Part shown: piece after piece, positions 48,975-62,000 of the stretch | Numbering within the stretch: the stretch's first letter is position 1 | Layout of the letters: each line of letters begins with the position of its first letter | Source: Gyrodactylus bullatarudis | Taxonomy: Eukaryota > Platyhelminthes > Monogenea > Gyrodactylidea > Gyrodactylidae | Length of the DNA stretch: 64,000 nucleotides | NCBI GenBank assembly: GCA_012064415.1 | Contig: SSNU01000154.1 | Span: forward strand, 197,142-261,141 | Direction: 5' to 3' | Program-made: the position numbers and the translations under genes | The notes under the pieces: generated by a model | The model's database searches: none | What the model saw: only the letters and a program-made list of their open reading frames with translations | Told to the model about the DNA's origin: nothing

Positions 48975-51779
48975 TTAACAGAAATGGTATATTGCTCTTC
49001 CTATGCATTTCTAATGTTTAATTGGCACTGAAAAGATTCATTATGTATATCTGAGCAAATATTGTATAAATTAGAATACAATTAAACTGGATTTCTATAA
49101 AAATTGTCAATTATACAGTGTATATTGCAAAATGCATTTTGAATAAATTTTTTGACAAGCAAGACAAAATATCTGTTGTTGTTATTTCTTTACACTGGAG
49201 CAGTTAATTTATTTCCTCTGCTAGTAATTTTTTTTATTTGAGTAGAATATGCGTAAACCTTGGAGCGGCAAAATTCTCTTTTCAATTGATTGGCAGGGTC
49301 TATTTTTATTTATCAAGGTGAATTTAATTTGGAATGAAAATGACAGGGGAAGAGAGTGCTAACTGCCACACACTCACACTCCATACGTGTGAACTAAAGA
49401 GAAAGAAAAAAAAGGGGGCGGTGTGATGAATAAAATATAAATGAATAGCGACACTTGATCAGAGCTCACTATGCACTCTTCAAGGCATTTTGATATAGTT
49501 CTCAAAAAAATGAGCATTATTTATAAATAAAATACATCTTGTTTGTTTTTTGATTAGCTATCGAGTGTCGGGGGCGTGTTGTATCTCTTTGAGTATTGAA
49601 AAGGAAAAAAGACGTAGTTAGAAATGGATAAATATTTAATGAAGCCAGCAAAAGAGTTCTCTGAAAAAGAAAAAAAGTTTTTCGCTCCCACTGCCTAGCT
49701 TTACTATCTTCTAGTTTACTTTTTCCTTCATCATTTTTTATAAATTTCTTAATTTTGGAGAGAAAAAAATGTTCCCTGATTTATCCCAGCATGGTTTTTA
49801 ATTCAGATTATAATCATTTTTGAGCTAAAGTCATGAAGTTTTTTTTCTTCAGAAAGCCAGTAAAAGTTTTATTCATCGACTTCAGACAAAGAAGCCTGAA
49901 AAGGTACACAGAAATTCGTCATTATTGTGGCGAATCAAACCATTTGAATTTTTCGATTATCTCTTAGTCTCGATAGCCAATATCGAATTGCTTCTATTCT
50001 AAAGTTTAGTATGGCCTTTACATATCTTTTAGTTTTGCTCACAATTAGTCTCAAGATTATTTTCAAATTCCTAGCTCTTATCATCAAAGATTTAGAGAGA
50101 GGTCTATAGAATGAAATACATCGGAATGTCAACTTATCGGAGCCAATTATACTATATATGATAATTTGGTGAATGAAATTTATTTTTAAAGGTCATATGA
50201 TTCTGTACATTCTACGTGTACATTGCGTAACGAGTAATGCAATGCACACTGATAACTTGGAAAACATGTCAATTAGTTTAGCGTTTCTTTTACTTTTTTA
50301 CAGCCCTTCGTATATAACAAAAACAAACCAATTTGTGTAAATTTGGTGTGATGTATAAATAATATATCAAGGTAAATTGAGCCTTTTGTATCATCATGCA
50401 GAAAGGTTGCTTCACCATTTCTGTATACACTGTAAATATAAAAAAAGATTATGCTTCAAACTTTTGGTACTGTGTGATGTACAATTTGGATAGCCTGTCA
50501 TTTTATCATAACAAAGTGATTCTTTAAGAGAAATCTATTTGCTACCTTTAGGGTAATAATGTTTCAACTGACTTTTTTCTTATGTCTTCCTCACCCTCGG
50601 GAGCAAGCACTTTTGACATGTTTATAAATCGTACTTATCAAATTCGCATTCAACTTGGGAATTCAAAGTTACTTAACAATTAAATTAAACTATATCATTG
50701 ATACGTTGATTCAGGAACTAAAATGTAAAATGGTTTTTTGCCTAGATCATTAAAGACCTAACCTTTTTCTGACAGTGGCCTCCTCAAGGGTTTTCAAAAA
50801 TAACCCCTTATAATTAATAATTAAATTTTATTTGAATTTGGCTCTAAAACTAGTTATCTTCTAAACTATGAGAGATATCAATAAGCCGATTGCATATTTA
50901 AAATCGACAACTATTTTAGAATGTAATTTGATTGTTTTTAAGCAAATAGGTTGCTAGCAAATTTTCAAACATTACTTTTCCTATAACTTTAGTTAGCATC
51001 ACTGAAATACTGTATTTATGTATTTATACATAAATTTTGTAGCTTGATAAATTTCCTCTCTAATGTGTATCTTTCAGTTCAAATTATCCCTCGAGAAAGT
51101 GTTGTGTTCCACTGGTGTAACAATCGGATACGAAGGGTTAATGACGCTTTAGGTCAATTAATTGGAAATTACACTGATACAAAAATCAAGTCTACTAATG
51201 AGTATATGGGGGGGGAGAAAACTTTACAAGTATCTCTTGCTTTTTAATTTGTACTCAAAAATAAGGAATTCTCAAAAATTCAAAGAAATAAATCATGCCA
51301 ATCGACTATTAGAAAGATTGAAAAAGAAGAAGAATAGGCCTGCCATATTCAGAAAGGTACGGGAAAAATCATTCTAGTTGTTAATCTTAATTCCCTTCCT
51401 ACAACAGAAGAGGACAGAATTCTACCATCATTTATGTTTTAGCAAATTCGTCCCCACTTCAAGTCAGATGATAAAAGTTGTATATATGAGGAAAAAGACA
51501 ACTAAATTTAATTAAAAAGAACAAATTCATTTTTAGTTAGATATGCAATTCCCATCTTTTTGAATTATCTAATTGCTTGCTACCGGCTGGATGGAAATGG
51601 AATATATCTAATATTTTATGCTAGAAAAGAAATTAATTCTTCAATTACAATGATCAGAAAATCAATGATATTCTTACTCATATGTCGATAAACTCGATCT
51701 ATCCCCTGAATGATGCCAGAATAAAATATTATATGTAATTCTAACGAAAAATAACGATAAAATCTTACTTCTCAAATAT

Positions 51780-52000
51780 TCCCTCGAGACAATGGGGCCC
51801 TATATTATGAATGGAAAATCATGCTTCCCGCTAGACACCCTACAACCTTCTTGGAGCAGCTCCTATTTCCTGGAGAAATTGTCTCCTTTAACTTTGGACA
51901 TAGGTTTCAGTATTCAATATTACCATCATTTGATTATATTGTTATTATCTAACTTGAATAATACTCAATCTTTTATGATTGAACTTATTCAAATATAGAC
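51780..52000 (+). pseudogene. Non-LTR reverse-transcriptase relic, copy 1
   Basis: The DNA (AATGGGGCCCTATATTATGA, TTCCTGGAGAAATTGTCTCC, CATAGGTTTCAGTATTCAAT) parallels 53895-54035 at reduced identity. In that second copy the reading is clearer. Frames here are degraded. Confidence 0.45.
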
Positions 52001-53670
52001 TCTTACATTCTTTATATCCTAGTATGGACTCTAATAATGCACTTATATCTGGTATGAACCCGTTTTGGATGCATTTATTATTAAAAAATTGTCTTCTTCT
52101 ATTTTTTTAAGATTATATCTTTATCTTATGATTTCAGTTTTATGATATTCAGTTAAGATATTTATGAATTAGGTTTAATTTAATTTTTATATTTTTGTAC
52201 CTATCAATTCAAAATATAAGAAAAAATCATGATTTAGCTAAGAATCCGGGCATTGTGAATAAACTAACTCGCGGTATAGAAAACATACAAAGTCGATTTG
52301 GGGATTCTGTGTTTCTTCTTCTTAGAGATTTAGAATTTATTTCAGTGTGTTATGAGACTAGAAAATTTTGTTTCATCTAAACCTCGGAGTTTTTAAAGCC
52401 CAAGCAATTAATATTAAACAATAAACTGCATTTGATTGCTACGAAGAGGTCAAAAGAGTAAAATTTACTCTAAAATTTCTTTTATTTATACAATTGTTGA
52501 CTTATTTTGAAGTCATTATCGAATCTCTAAACAGATGAGGTAAAAAGCTAGGATTTGCAATAATAAAATTGGATAAAATCCGATTAAGATTTCAGGTCAT
52601 CCATATATATTCTAAATGTAGCTGGAAATTCTGATTACTGATATAACCAAACAGAAAAACACTGGGACAGATAGTTCATTTGAACTTACCAATGAATGTA
52701 TATTCAGGCTTAGCTTATTAACTTTCCAATTCTTTTCTGTAGTACACTTTATAGTGTAGGAATGAAAAAAAGGTAATAGGCGCCTTGATGTCTACCAAGA
52801 AGAATGTTTAGCTCTAGAAGCATTGCTTTATTCTCCCCAGTGTGAAAGTCATCATGGTTAGAAATTCACACATTTTCCATTCACAATGTATAAAAATCAA
52901 TTCTATATGTTAAAGATAACAAAACCTATAGATTTTGCACCTAATTATTCATATTTTTGTAAAATTCTCATAGTTATTTGGTGCCGAAATCTTTCGAAAT
53001 TGTAAAAGAATAATGAGTTATGAGTTCTATAAAAATGTTAGGTTTCGTGAAAGTGTTGTAGTTGATCAGAGCCTTCAATCTGCATATTTCTTGTGCATTT
53101 TTCTTTCGAATAGTTTAACATCGATAAATCGATTGTAATCGTATGATTTGTCATTGAAATAAAAAACAAACAAGTTATACAACACTCTTTTTCTTGAGAA
53201 AATATTGAAGAAATTCTTCGAACTTAATAACAGTCAAAAAAATAATTAGGTAAGAAACTTTCAAGTGGCCAACTTTTAAATTGAATGAATTTGAACCAAA
53301 TTTTGCTTAACATCCATGTAAAAACCCATTGAAATAGTTTTTTATTAGTCCCAATAAACTTCATCAACCATACAGGAAAAGTGATAGTTTTTTTCCATTT
53401 CTATAATTCTTTTCGTACAAAAAGAAAAGTTGAAATTACTACATCGTAAAACGGATAGAATTACAAGTGAAATCCCTGGGTGAATATTAAAATTTCCACC
53501 TCGATAGTTTCAATAAAAAAAACACACACACAAGAATTACCAGAAGATATTGTGTATGGTGTAATAACGAGCTAGCCCTTTTTCTTAACCAAGTTTCAAA
53601 TTTAACTTTTTTTTGTTACATGACTTGGGAACATTGTTTTTCTTCGCATAAAAATCTTCTACTCCTATGT

Positions 53671-53860
53671 TTAATATGAAGATGGGAATTTATGATTTTT
53701 CTCATCAAGAAATTGAATTTGAATGAGATTTTCTGGAATATAGTTCATGAGGCCCACAATATGAATTGAAATTTTTTGTTGATTTCAATTGGAAAAATGG
53801 ATCAAAATTTGAAGATGATATAAAATTCATCTTTAAAGTAAATAATTAAACATTATCTAA
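53671..53860 (+). repeat. Foldback-family left-arm fragment
   Basis: TTAATATGAAGATGGGAATT opens a copy that continues with TTTTCTGGAATATAGTTCAT and GAGGCCCAC. The right arm is missing. Confidence 0.5.
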
Positions 53861-53879
53861 ATAAATCACAACTTCTCCC

Positions 53880-54560
53880 TTCTTAAAGACTCCCTTGAAA
53901 CGATGGGGCTCTATGTTAATAAAGATAAATGCAAAATAATGCTCCCATCTGGTCTCCCTGCAACCCTCGTGAAATCGCCTCTACTTCCTGAAGAAATTGT
54001 CTCCTTAACTTTAGACCTAGGTTTCAGTATCAACTCTAAAATTAACCCATTTTCTAGTTTGCCTAGAATTAAGTCTCAATCATATTTTCACAATAAAAAA
54101 ATTCTGTTTTTCGTCTGATGTAAGATTAACCCTTTCGGTGCCGATGGACATATGTGTCCATTTTACAATTTTTTTGAACCTTTATAACTCTACCAGTATG
54201 ATAGGTTTCTGGATGAATTAAAGTTTAAATTGAAGCCCACAATGTGAACTTGCATTAATGATATTTTTGGCCGAATAACTTGGTATCTTCATAGCTAAAT
54301 TTTGGTTTTTATAAAAATTGTGAACTAGCCTCGGCACCGAAAGGGTTAAAAGCTTATAAATCCCTTATCCTTCGTCTCTTTGATTATTATATCTTTCCAA
54401 TATTACCTAAAATTAATAATTCTAAATGTTTGGAAATTGAAAGGATCCAATATAGATTCTATTTTCCCTCATCTGAAGTCTTATAATGCACTCATCTCTG
54501 TCTCAGGGCTTCAACCACTCTGGGCACGCAGATATGCATTAACAGAATCTTACGCCACAG
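53880..54560 (+). pseudogene. Non-LTR reverse-transcriptase relic, copy 2, split by an insertion
   Basis: The first part (53903-54118) reads LYVNKDKCKIMLPSG, the kind of Gly/Leu-x-x-Asn-x-x-Lys stretch that follows the catalytic YADD motif in LINE reverse transcriptases. It continues as LLPEEIVSLTLDLGFSIN. After a TTAA element (54130-54345), the second part reads LFDYYIFPILPKINNSKCLE and, in the next frame, ALISVSGLQPLWARRYAL, typical of the region C-terminal to the polymerase. Frameshifts show it is dead. Confidence 0.5.
54130..54345. mobile_element. TTAA-flanked miniature element, 216 bp (piggyBac-like MITE)
   Basis: Target duplications TTAA at 54126-54129 and 54346-54349 flank perfect 15-bp terminal inverted repeats, CCCTTTCGGTGCCGA and TCGGCACCGAAAGGG. 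A palindrome ATGGACATATGTGTCCAT follows the left end. It has no coding capacity. It interrupts the reverse-transcriptase relic, so it arrived later. Confidence 0.8.
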
Positions 54561-55674
54561 TACAAAGTAGCTATCATTTCCCCAAGATATATATATATAT
54601 TTCCATTTCTGCTATTTATTGGAGAGTTTTGGTGTCCAAATAAATGTCCAGAATAGAAAAACTATTGGACGAAAAGATTCAGTAAGTTAGCAATTATCGT
54701 GTTCACGCAGTGAATGGCCTTACGTTCAACGCCAATTCATTCACATTTGGCGTTTCCTTTTTACATCATGTTCTATATGTGGCGCATACATACGAGTTAT
54801 GCATAGATGGTGAAAAATAAAAAATAAAGATATTTCTCTATTCATGCAGTTGTTGTGTAACGTTATTTTAATAAAGGCAGATACTCTTCGTGTAAGTTGT
54901 ATTTCATTCATCCATAATATATCTATCTATGCATATATACGTGTGTATTTAGTTTTCTGTTGCTAGAAATTGTAAGACGACAATCCACCTTTCTTTCAAT
55001 TCAATGTTCAATGTATGATTATTTCAATATATTACCATTGCAGTTTGGCTATTTATTATTACATTTCTTAAATGACGAAACGAACATTTTATTCTCAAGG
55101 CACGACATTATATTAATACGTATTATATGGTGTATACATTCCCAATAATATCGATCATAGACCATATATATTGTGTGTGTTTATATATACAAATAGATAT
55201 TGTCATATATAATATATACATTTTAAAATGTACACTTTATATTTGTATATGAAAATGGCATTGGCTGCTGTGTATGTAAGGACTGTTCAATGGTAAAGAC
55301 AGATATCTGAGCCAGAATGAAGTAAAACTCACACAGTAAAAACAAGGAGTGTATGCAAAGTTTTGTATTCGCTAGCAGTTGTCTCTCTCAATATAATAAT
55401 TCCCATTCATTTGTTGGTTGGTGTCTCGCATATATATTTTTATCCAGTGATACACTACTGCTCTCCTTTTTTATTGGGGGTATATATTCAAAAGTTTACT
55501 TATCACACATATAAGGAGAAGAAATTTCAGAAGAAGTGGCTACACAACACACATAATCCAAATTACCTTGTAGAAGACAACAACAGCATTGAAGGAAATT
55601 CATCATCTTCCGTATCTTTCTTCATACTCTTCCGCATTGGTACAAGATTTGTACTTGTTAAATAAAAGAAATTA

Positions 55675-55798
55675 TATATAAAAAAGGAAGAGAGAAGCCA
55701 TCAAGAGTGATAGATTTCTCTCCAAGGACTAAATATACGGAAAAAACATCAAAAAAGGCGTGTGTTTTCTTATATACAATATTAGAGACAGAATAGTA
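55675..55798 (+). promoter_or_regulatory. Candidate TATA box and 5' UTR of gene 2
   Basis: TATATAAA at 55675-55682 lies 124 nt before the chosen ATG. A start site about 30 nt downstream (near 55705-55712) would give a leader of roughly 90 nt. The region is AT-rich, so TATA-like words are common. An unseen 5' noncoding exon farther upstream is possible. Confidence 0.25.
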
Positions 55799-56039
55799 AT
55801 GTGTACAACATCAAGTCAGATGGATTTCGGTGGAAATTTTGAAAACGTCTTTGACAGTCACCATAGGCCATCGCCAACAAACTCAAATCCGGCCAGTAAC
55901 AATAATTCTACTGGCTTGGGAAACGTTGACCTTGGAATAGCCTTTTTAACACAACAGAACCCTTCTTCCTTAATTGGAGTCGATCAGACTTTTCTTGACT
56001 GTGATCCCTTGAACTTGTTTCAACACACAAATACTAATA
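55799..56039 (+). CDS. Gene 2 exon 1: Asn/Ser-rich N-terminus
   Basis: It codes 80 residues and one base, with donor GTAAGT at 56040. The composition is Asn, Ser, Thr and Pro with hydrophobic spots (LGIAFLTQQ, DPLNLFQ), as in disordered transcription-factor tails. A second in-frame ATG at 55820 (Met8) is an alternative start. Confidence 0.75.
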
Positions 56040-59000
56040 GTAAGTCTCATTATATTACTCCATGTAATTTGGTGTATTTTACGTTTATTTGATGAGAAAA
56101 AAAATAATAATCAGGGACTAGTAACAATCTTGATTTATGACAAGACTCATTAGTAGACGGACTCATTTGTGATCAGCTAATTAGAGTATTTTTTCTTTTG
56201 TCATTCTTTCCTTGCCTTTCACAGGATATTTATGAGTGTGAACAGGGGGATTGTTCAGATCTTTGCTTAATTAATATGAGAGAATATTTATATACAATGA
56301 GCACTGTCCGAAGAAGAAACAAGGTTGGTCATCTATAGATACAAGTCTCGTATTGTTTCCTGTTTTGAGCATTGTGTGAGAATACTTTGATTTTTTCATT
56401 AATAAAATACACAGTTATTAATTGAAAAGGCCTCTTCCTGGTTAGGTTACTGTCAGCTATGGGATTTTATTCCTGTCTTGATTTATGAAGTATAGGAAAA
56501 CTAATTAGGTCCTCATCGAGAGATTAAGATCTTGAAAAAACATTCAACTTGTTCCTGATAATATCAAATATCACCTGTAGAAATTTTTATATCCTGATCA
56601 AAATAAAGACTATTTTTCTGGGTCGTTACTGATTAATCAAACAAGCTATCTATGTATTTTTTTATATATTCGCCTCTTTTTCCACGTGGCATGTGCATTC
56701 TCTACGGACAGATAAATGATTTTCATTTCAAGACATGTCAAAAAATTATAATAATTATTTTTTCGATTGGGTTTGTTCATGTTTTAGGCTTGGTTTTTGA
56801 AAAATAAAATGTCAAAAATGTATTTTTCCCTTACACAAGTGGTTCTACTGTCAAAACTTGGAATTTTATTTTTTCATGGACCTCTTCTCTCTAGAAACTG
56901 GTGTATTTGTTCACTCGTAATGACATTAAACTCATGGGGAAGAATCTTGTAAAATGTATTTCTCTGTATATAATCAAGAGGGTTGATTTGTTGAGAGAAA
57001 AAAATAAGTGAATAAACCACCAACAACCCTTCACATCGTTTGCCTAGTGATTAAGAAAGTTGATGAAATTATTAAAAATCATATAACATTTTCTTAACAT
57101 CAAATCAAAATTGTGATCACCATTGTATCCAATTGATTGACCTTTTCATCAGGAAAAATTATCACTCAGGAGTTGCCAACCTGCAACCATTTCTAGTTTT
57201 CCATATTTTTTATTCATTTGAGTCGACTTTCCTACCTACCTTCTCAACCTCTTACTGTACTCAATGTTAAAGGTCGAATATTTTTGATTGTACACTGTAT
57301 CTGTGTTATTCAATGTCAACTGGGCCTTTTATCAGGTTCGGACATCATGTCATGTTACTTTATATGCTCATTAGTTTGAATTGCACGAAATGAAATTTTT
57401 TATGGGTTCAGGAACAGAATCAAAAAGAATTTTCATCCAGATCGTAAAATCACATAGTCTAGTTTGAGTTGATGAAAAAGAATGTTTAAACATTGCATTC
57501 GTGTTTTATTATTTTCGTTTCTTCATCGAGAAAGCAAGTGAAAAAGGATTTTTTTTTAATATTCAAAATGAAGCCTAAATAATAATTTTAGTTGCCAAGA
57601 TAACTCTTGAGAAGTGTAGTCAGATTGAAAGAAAAACAAGCAAATTTCTCTCTCCAGCTTAATTTATGGACCTGCTTCTTTATTTTTTTTGGTATCCGTC
57701 ACATGTTCTTTAGTTCTATACATACAGAGGTGAGATATGCAGAGATGTATTGTTGACGGTTCTACTGGTCTTGTAATTATAGTTGAATAGATTTATTATT
57801 CGATACCATATATTGTTGCTCGAGTTGAGAAACAAAAGAAACATCAATTTACACTTTTTCTCTTGGCATTTTTCATTTTTTCCCCTTCTTCTTAGTTCTT
57901 AGGATATATAATTTTTCACACCATTCTTCATCTCGGAATAAATCTTCTGCTTTACTCTTTTGTCTAATTTATATTTGCTTTTTGATTGCTTATTTTAGGG
58001 AATGATTGATATTTTAGATGCGAGAAATCTGACATAAAAATCATTATTTCCTGATTTATAAAGTTGAACGTCGCTCATATACCCTGGCGTCAATGTTCAT
58101 TTATTCATATCTGAACAGAATTAATTTACCAAATAATCCTGGCAGTTGTTATCTGAAAAAAAACACTTTTGGTTATAAAAATGGGTATCAATGTGACAAG
58201 TGTTTCCTGAATTTCCAGATTGATTCCTATCCATTGGACACATACGCTTATAATATGAGAAAAATTCAGAGAGGGTTTTATCTCTAAAAAAATTCATCCC
58301 ATTATTTTGTTACATTAGGGGAAGAAAACTTTTCTAAAAAGTAAACTACACTGAATTAAAGGTGCCAGAAAATAATACTCATAATTAATCATTGTATAAT
58401 AGAAAAACCTAGGAACATTTAATTTTTATTAATTAATTTTAAAAAAACAATCATTCTTCCTAGATGAAGAGACTGGTGTCTTTCCAAAACCTCAAAATAT
58501 CGATTGTAATCTGATAAAGTCGAGTACAAAACCAGATCAAACATTTGAGAATGACTGCTTAAAGCAGAACAAGGGCTCAAATAAAAAGTCCGAAGATCAA
58601 AAGAATAAGACAGACGGCGAAAAGCCAGCAAATCCAACTTCATACAAGTACTTGAGTTGGCGGGAAAAAGATCGTAGACGAAGATTCCGCGAGGAATGGA
58701 AAAACCTCTGGCTTGTCATTCCCCATGGAAAGTATGAGGTGAGTAATTTCTTTACCAAGATGCTTAAATCTACTATTTCTCACTAAATTGAATTATTAAT
58801 ATCTCTTGAATGGACATGAGGGGGATTGAGAGTTCTCTTGTAAGAGAAATGAAAAAAGGTGGAATTTATTAATCTTTTCCCTGACAAAATACAATTGAAT
58901 TTAAATTGAATAATTGACCACACATGTATGTGTGTGGCAAGGTTGTACAATGTACATTCAATATGTTCCTCTTCTATATAAAAAGATCAAGATGAAATTA

Positions 59001-62000
59001 TCTAACAGTTGTTTGATCAATTTCATGATCTTTCATGATTTTTTGAAATTCTCCTCGCGTCCTGTTGCGAAAATTCGGCTCATATGAACTTTCTCTTAGA
59101 TTGTACGGTTATAAATGCAATAAAAAAGGGGAAAGATGTTGTAACAGATACAATATTGTCTTCATTGTTTGTTACTAGGTTGAAAGTTGTCAAGTTATTG
59201 ATTTTTCCAATTGCATATCTTGTTGCATAACCATACTGTAGAGCCATACTTGCTAGTATGCGTGAATTATTATTCCCTCGTTTTCATTCCTCTGTGTCTC
59301 ATTAACACACTGGATTTCGCTTTCTTGTCCATGTTAGAAAACAGGAAAAACAAAATGACATTGGTGGTGAAAATGTTATCTTCCCACTGGCATGTTAAAT
59401 GCAAAAAAAAGAACAATACAGGTTCCAGCAGGAATGAATACAATAATAATAAATAAAGGCATTGTATTTCAGTAATAGGGAAATTTCCTTCTTTAGCAAC
59501 CGTGATGATGTTAGAAAATTGAAATTTTCACACTGTATTCATGATAACACGATGTATTCATTCTTTCTCTCGTTATTAATACATGGCAATAATTAATATT
59601 GTACAATATTGTAGATAACAAGATTCTGGCTTGAAAAAAGGTTGCTTAAGGTTAATTAACATCTCAGATATTCTCCTGTTAGAACGAACTTGTATGATGA
59701 AATTTAGTTTGGCCATATTCTATAGATTTCCTTCTTACTTTATTTTTACTAATATCCAACTGGCATATAAATTAGCTACACAGGTTATGTGTTTAGAGAG
59801 GGTGTAGGAATAATAATTGACTTTTTGACAGGTGCTAAATCTCCACCAGAAATTTGTAGCAGAAACATTTCCCTCGAGGGGGCGCTGCCTTTCGGCATTC
59901 CTTCTTGTAACATTTATTCCAGCCTAGAGAATACTTAGCTGGTAGCTAGTTATAATAATGTATGTTTAACGTGTATATAGATAGGGAGAAAAAATATGAT
60001 GCTTTACCTAAAGCTTCTTCTTATGTTTTTGTATTTACAGGCAAAAATGTGGATTAAAATGTAATTAAAAAGCTAATATTTCTTACACTTCTTCTTCTTT
60101 GTGCACATTACACAATGTTAACGTGCAACAACATTGGCATTACAGAATTTGATATAGATAATATGGTTCTTTTTCTGTGTGCATATTCGAAATACAAGCA
60201 TTTTCTTTAAAAATTGTCAACATTAATGAATTTAGCTAATCGATCAAAAAGAAAATGTCTATTTCTAATAAATAACAAAGATTTTTCTTCTACTAGCCTA
60301 CCTCAGAGAAGGTGAATAGCTCAAGACTGCAAGAGTTGGAATTAAAGATTCAACACCTGTTAGAAATTTTATGAAAACAGATGAATTCACTTTGTGCATT
60401 CGATGAATGTGAACCTCTCAAATTACTTCTTGCAATTTCTCTTCACTTCTCTCTAATTCAACTTTAATTAGTTTCGACAATAAACTTGGTTTACTGACTC
60501 CATAATTACCTGTCGAAAGGTTTACACTTTCATCATGGATGAATTTGAAATGCGTGCAAAAATTGGAAAGAAAGTAAAGCAGGTTTTTTTACCAAACGGA
60601 CATGCCATAAGGCATTTCTGGGACATTCTCTATTATTGACTCAATAGCAGTTTATAATTTATTTTTTATTATTTTTAAGAAATCCTTCTCAAATCAGTTG
60701 TATGGGCTTATTATGTTTGAGTTGATTGACACAAAACACATTGCATAGGAAGATCCTCAAATAGCTAACTGAAAGGACACTATTCTTGGCGTTAATTTTT
60801 GTTCCAAGTGTCTAAAATTGCTGTATTAGGAGTATTGTTATTATTATAACTTCCCCTGAATCTACCAGCATTTAAGCCCATTACTCTATATTAATCTACA
60901 GTGGAAAAAATTTCAACAATGAAATTATTCTTACCCCTTAAATTTATCGTTTGCTAGTTTTATTCTTGTAGATGTGTATTTTTGGCAGAAGTTCAATAAA
61001 ATAATGAAATGCCGATTGAAAATTGAAAGAAATGATTGACCGCGTTTCTCAATGAATTTAATTTTTAAAAAGGGAAGAAGAAGAAAACGTTTATTTTGTT
61101 TTTATCTCTCAATGCAATGCTCACACAAATTGTCGACGTGATAATAATGCGAGGCATTCTTTATTTTTCAGAAAGAGAATAAACGCGTGTGTTGACTTCA
61201 ACTTTCACAAGACTTTTTTGTTGCAATTATCATTATTATTCAACACCTTTTTTCCCACACGAAAATATAATGCAGTAGAACAGAGGAAGGAATCTAATGT
61301 GCGCTCTTTTTTAACTACGTGCCTTCTCAAGTCTTGCGAATCAATTTCCTCTATACAGAATTTTTTCCTTTTATTTAATTTATCAAGAGTAAATATTTGC
61401 CAAGGGTAGGAGACGAAGGAACGGATTATACTAGGCGAATAAGAAAATAACATGAAAATTCGCTTAATTTCATTTGAAAGTGTTTAGATTTTAAAGATTT
61501 TTTCCTTCATTTCTCTATAGGTAATGTGCTTAGTATGTCACAAGGTGATGACCCAAAGGAAACTGGACACAATCAAACGTCATACAATTCGGCGACATGT
61601 TGAACTGTTATCGATGACCGATGCAGATCGTCAGGTACTATTCAACTTACTTCTTTCCGTTCATAATCAACAGCAAATTGAGAATGGAATCAACCCAGAG
61701 ACTGGCGTTGATACAAACGGAAATAAAATTGAAAATGGTCTTTTTCCAACACCAACATCAGCGGGCATGATTCCTTCTAATTCAGTTACTGGTGCAAGTT
61801 CATTATCGCCCAATGAACATGCAACGCCAACAGCCAAGGGGCGTGGCCGTGGAGTGAATTCTACATCGAAGAATTTATCACCAATCGCAAGTGTCCAACT
61901 AAAACGAATGTACAATCAGCAATTTTCAAATGTAAGTCACCAAAAGCATAGAAAACAGATTAATTATTTACTTGATTGTTTATTTTTTATAATTTAAAGA

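Larger units (their letters stand above)
27642..55674. other. 28-kb intergenic interval
   Basis: It separates the 3' end of gene 1 from the likely promoter of gene 2. It holds the repeats and orphan exon-like pieces listed separately. Elsewhere it is AT-rich DNA in which I see no gene: all longer frames are poor in protein-like composition. Confidence 0.5.

Noticed and set aside
51044..51377. Frames with VVFHWCNNRIRRVNDALGQL
   Set aside because: Slightly protein-like, but broken and without splice support. At most it is a transposon relic, too weak to annotate.
55363..55665. A 100-codon frame just upstream of gene 2
   Set aside because: It has a hydrophobic, AT-driven composition, lies in a different context from the gene 2 start, and shows no domain. 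It is probably upstream noncoding sequence.
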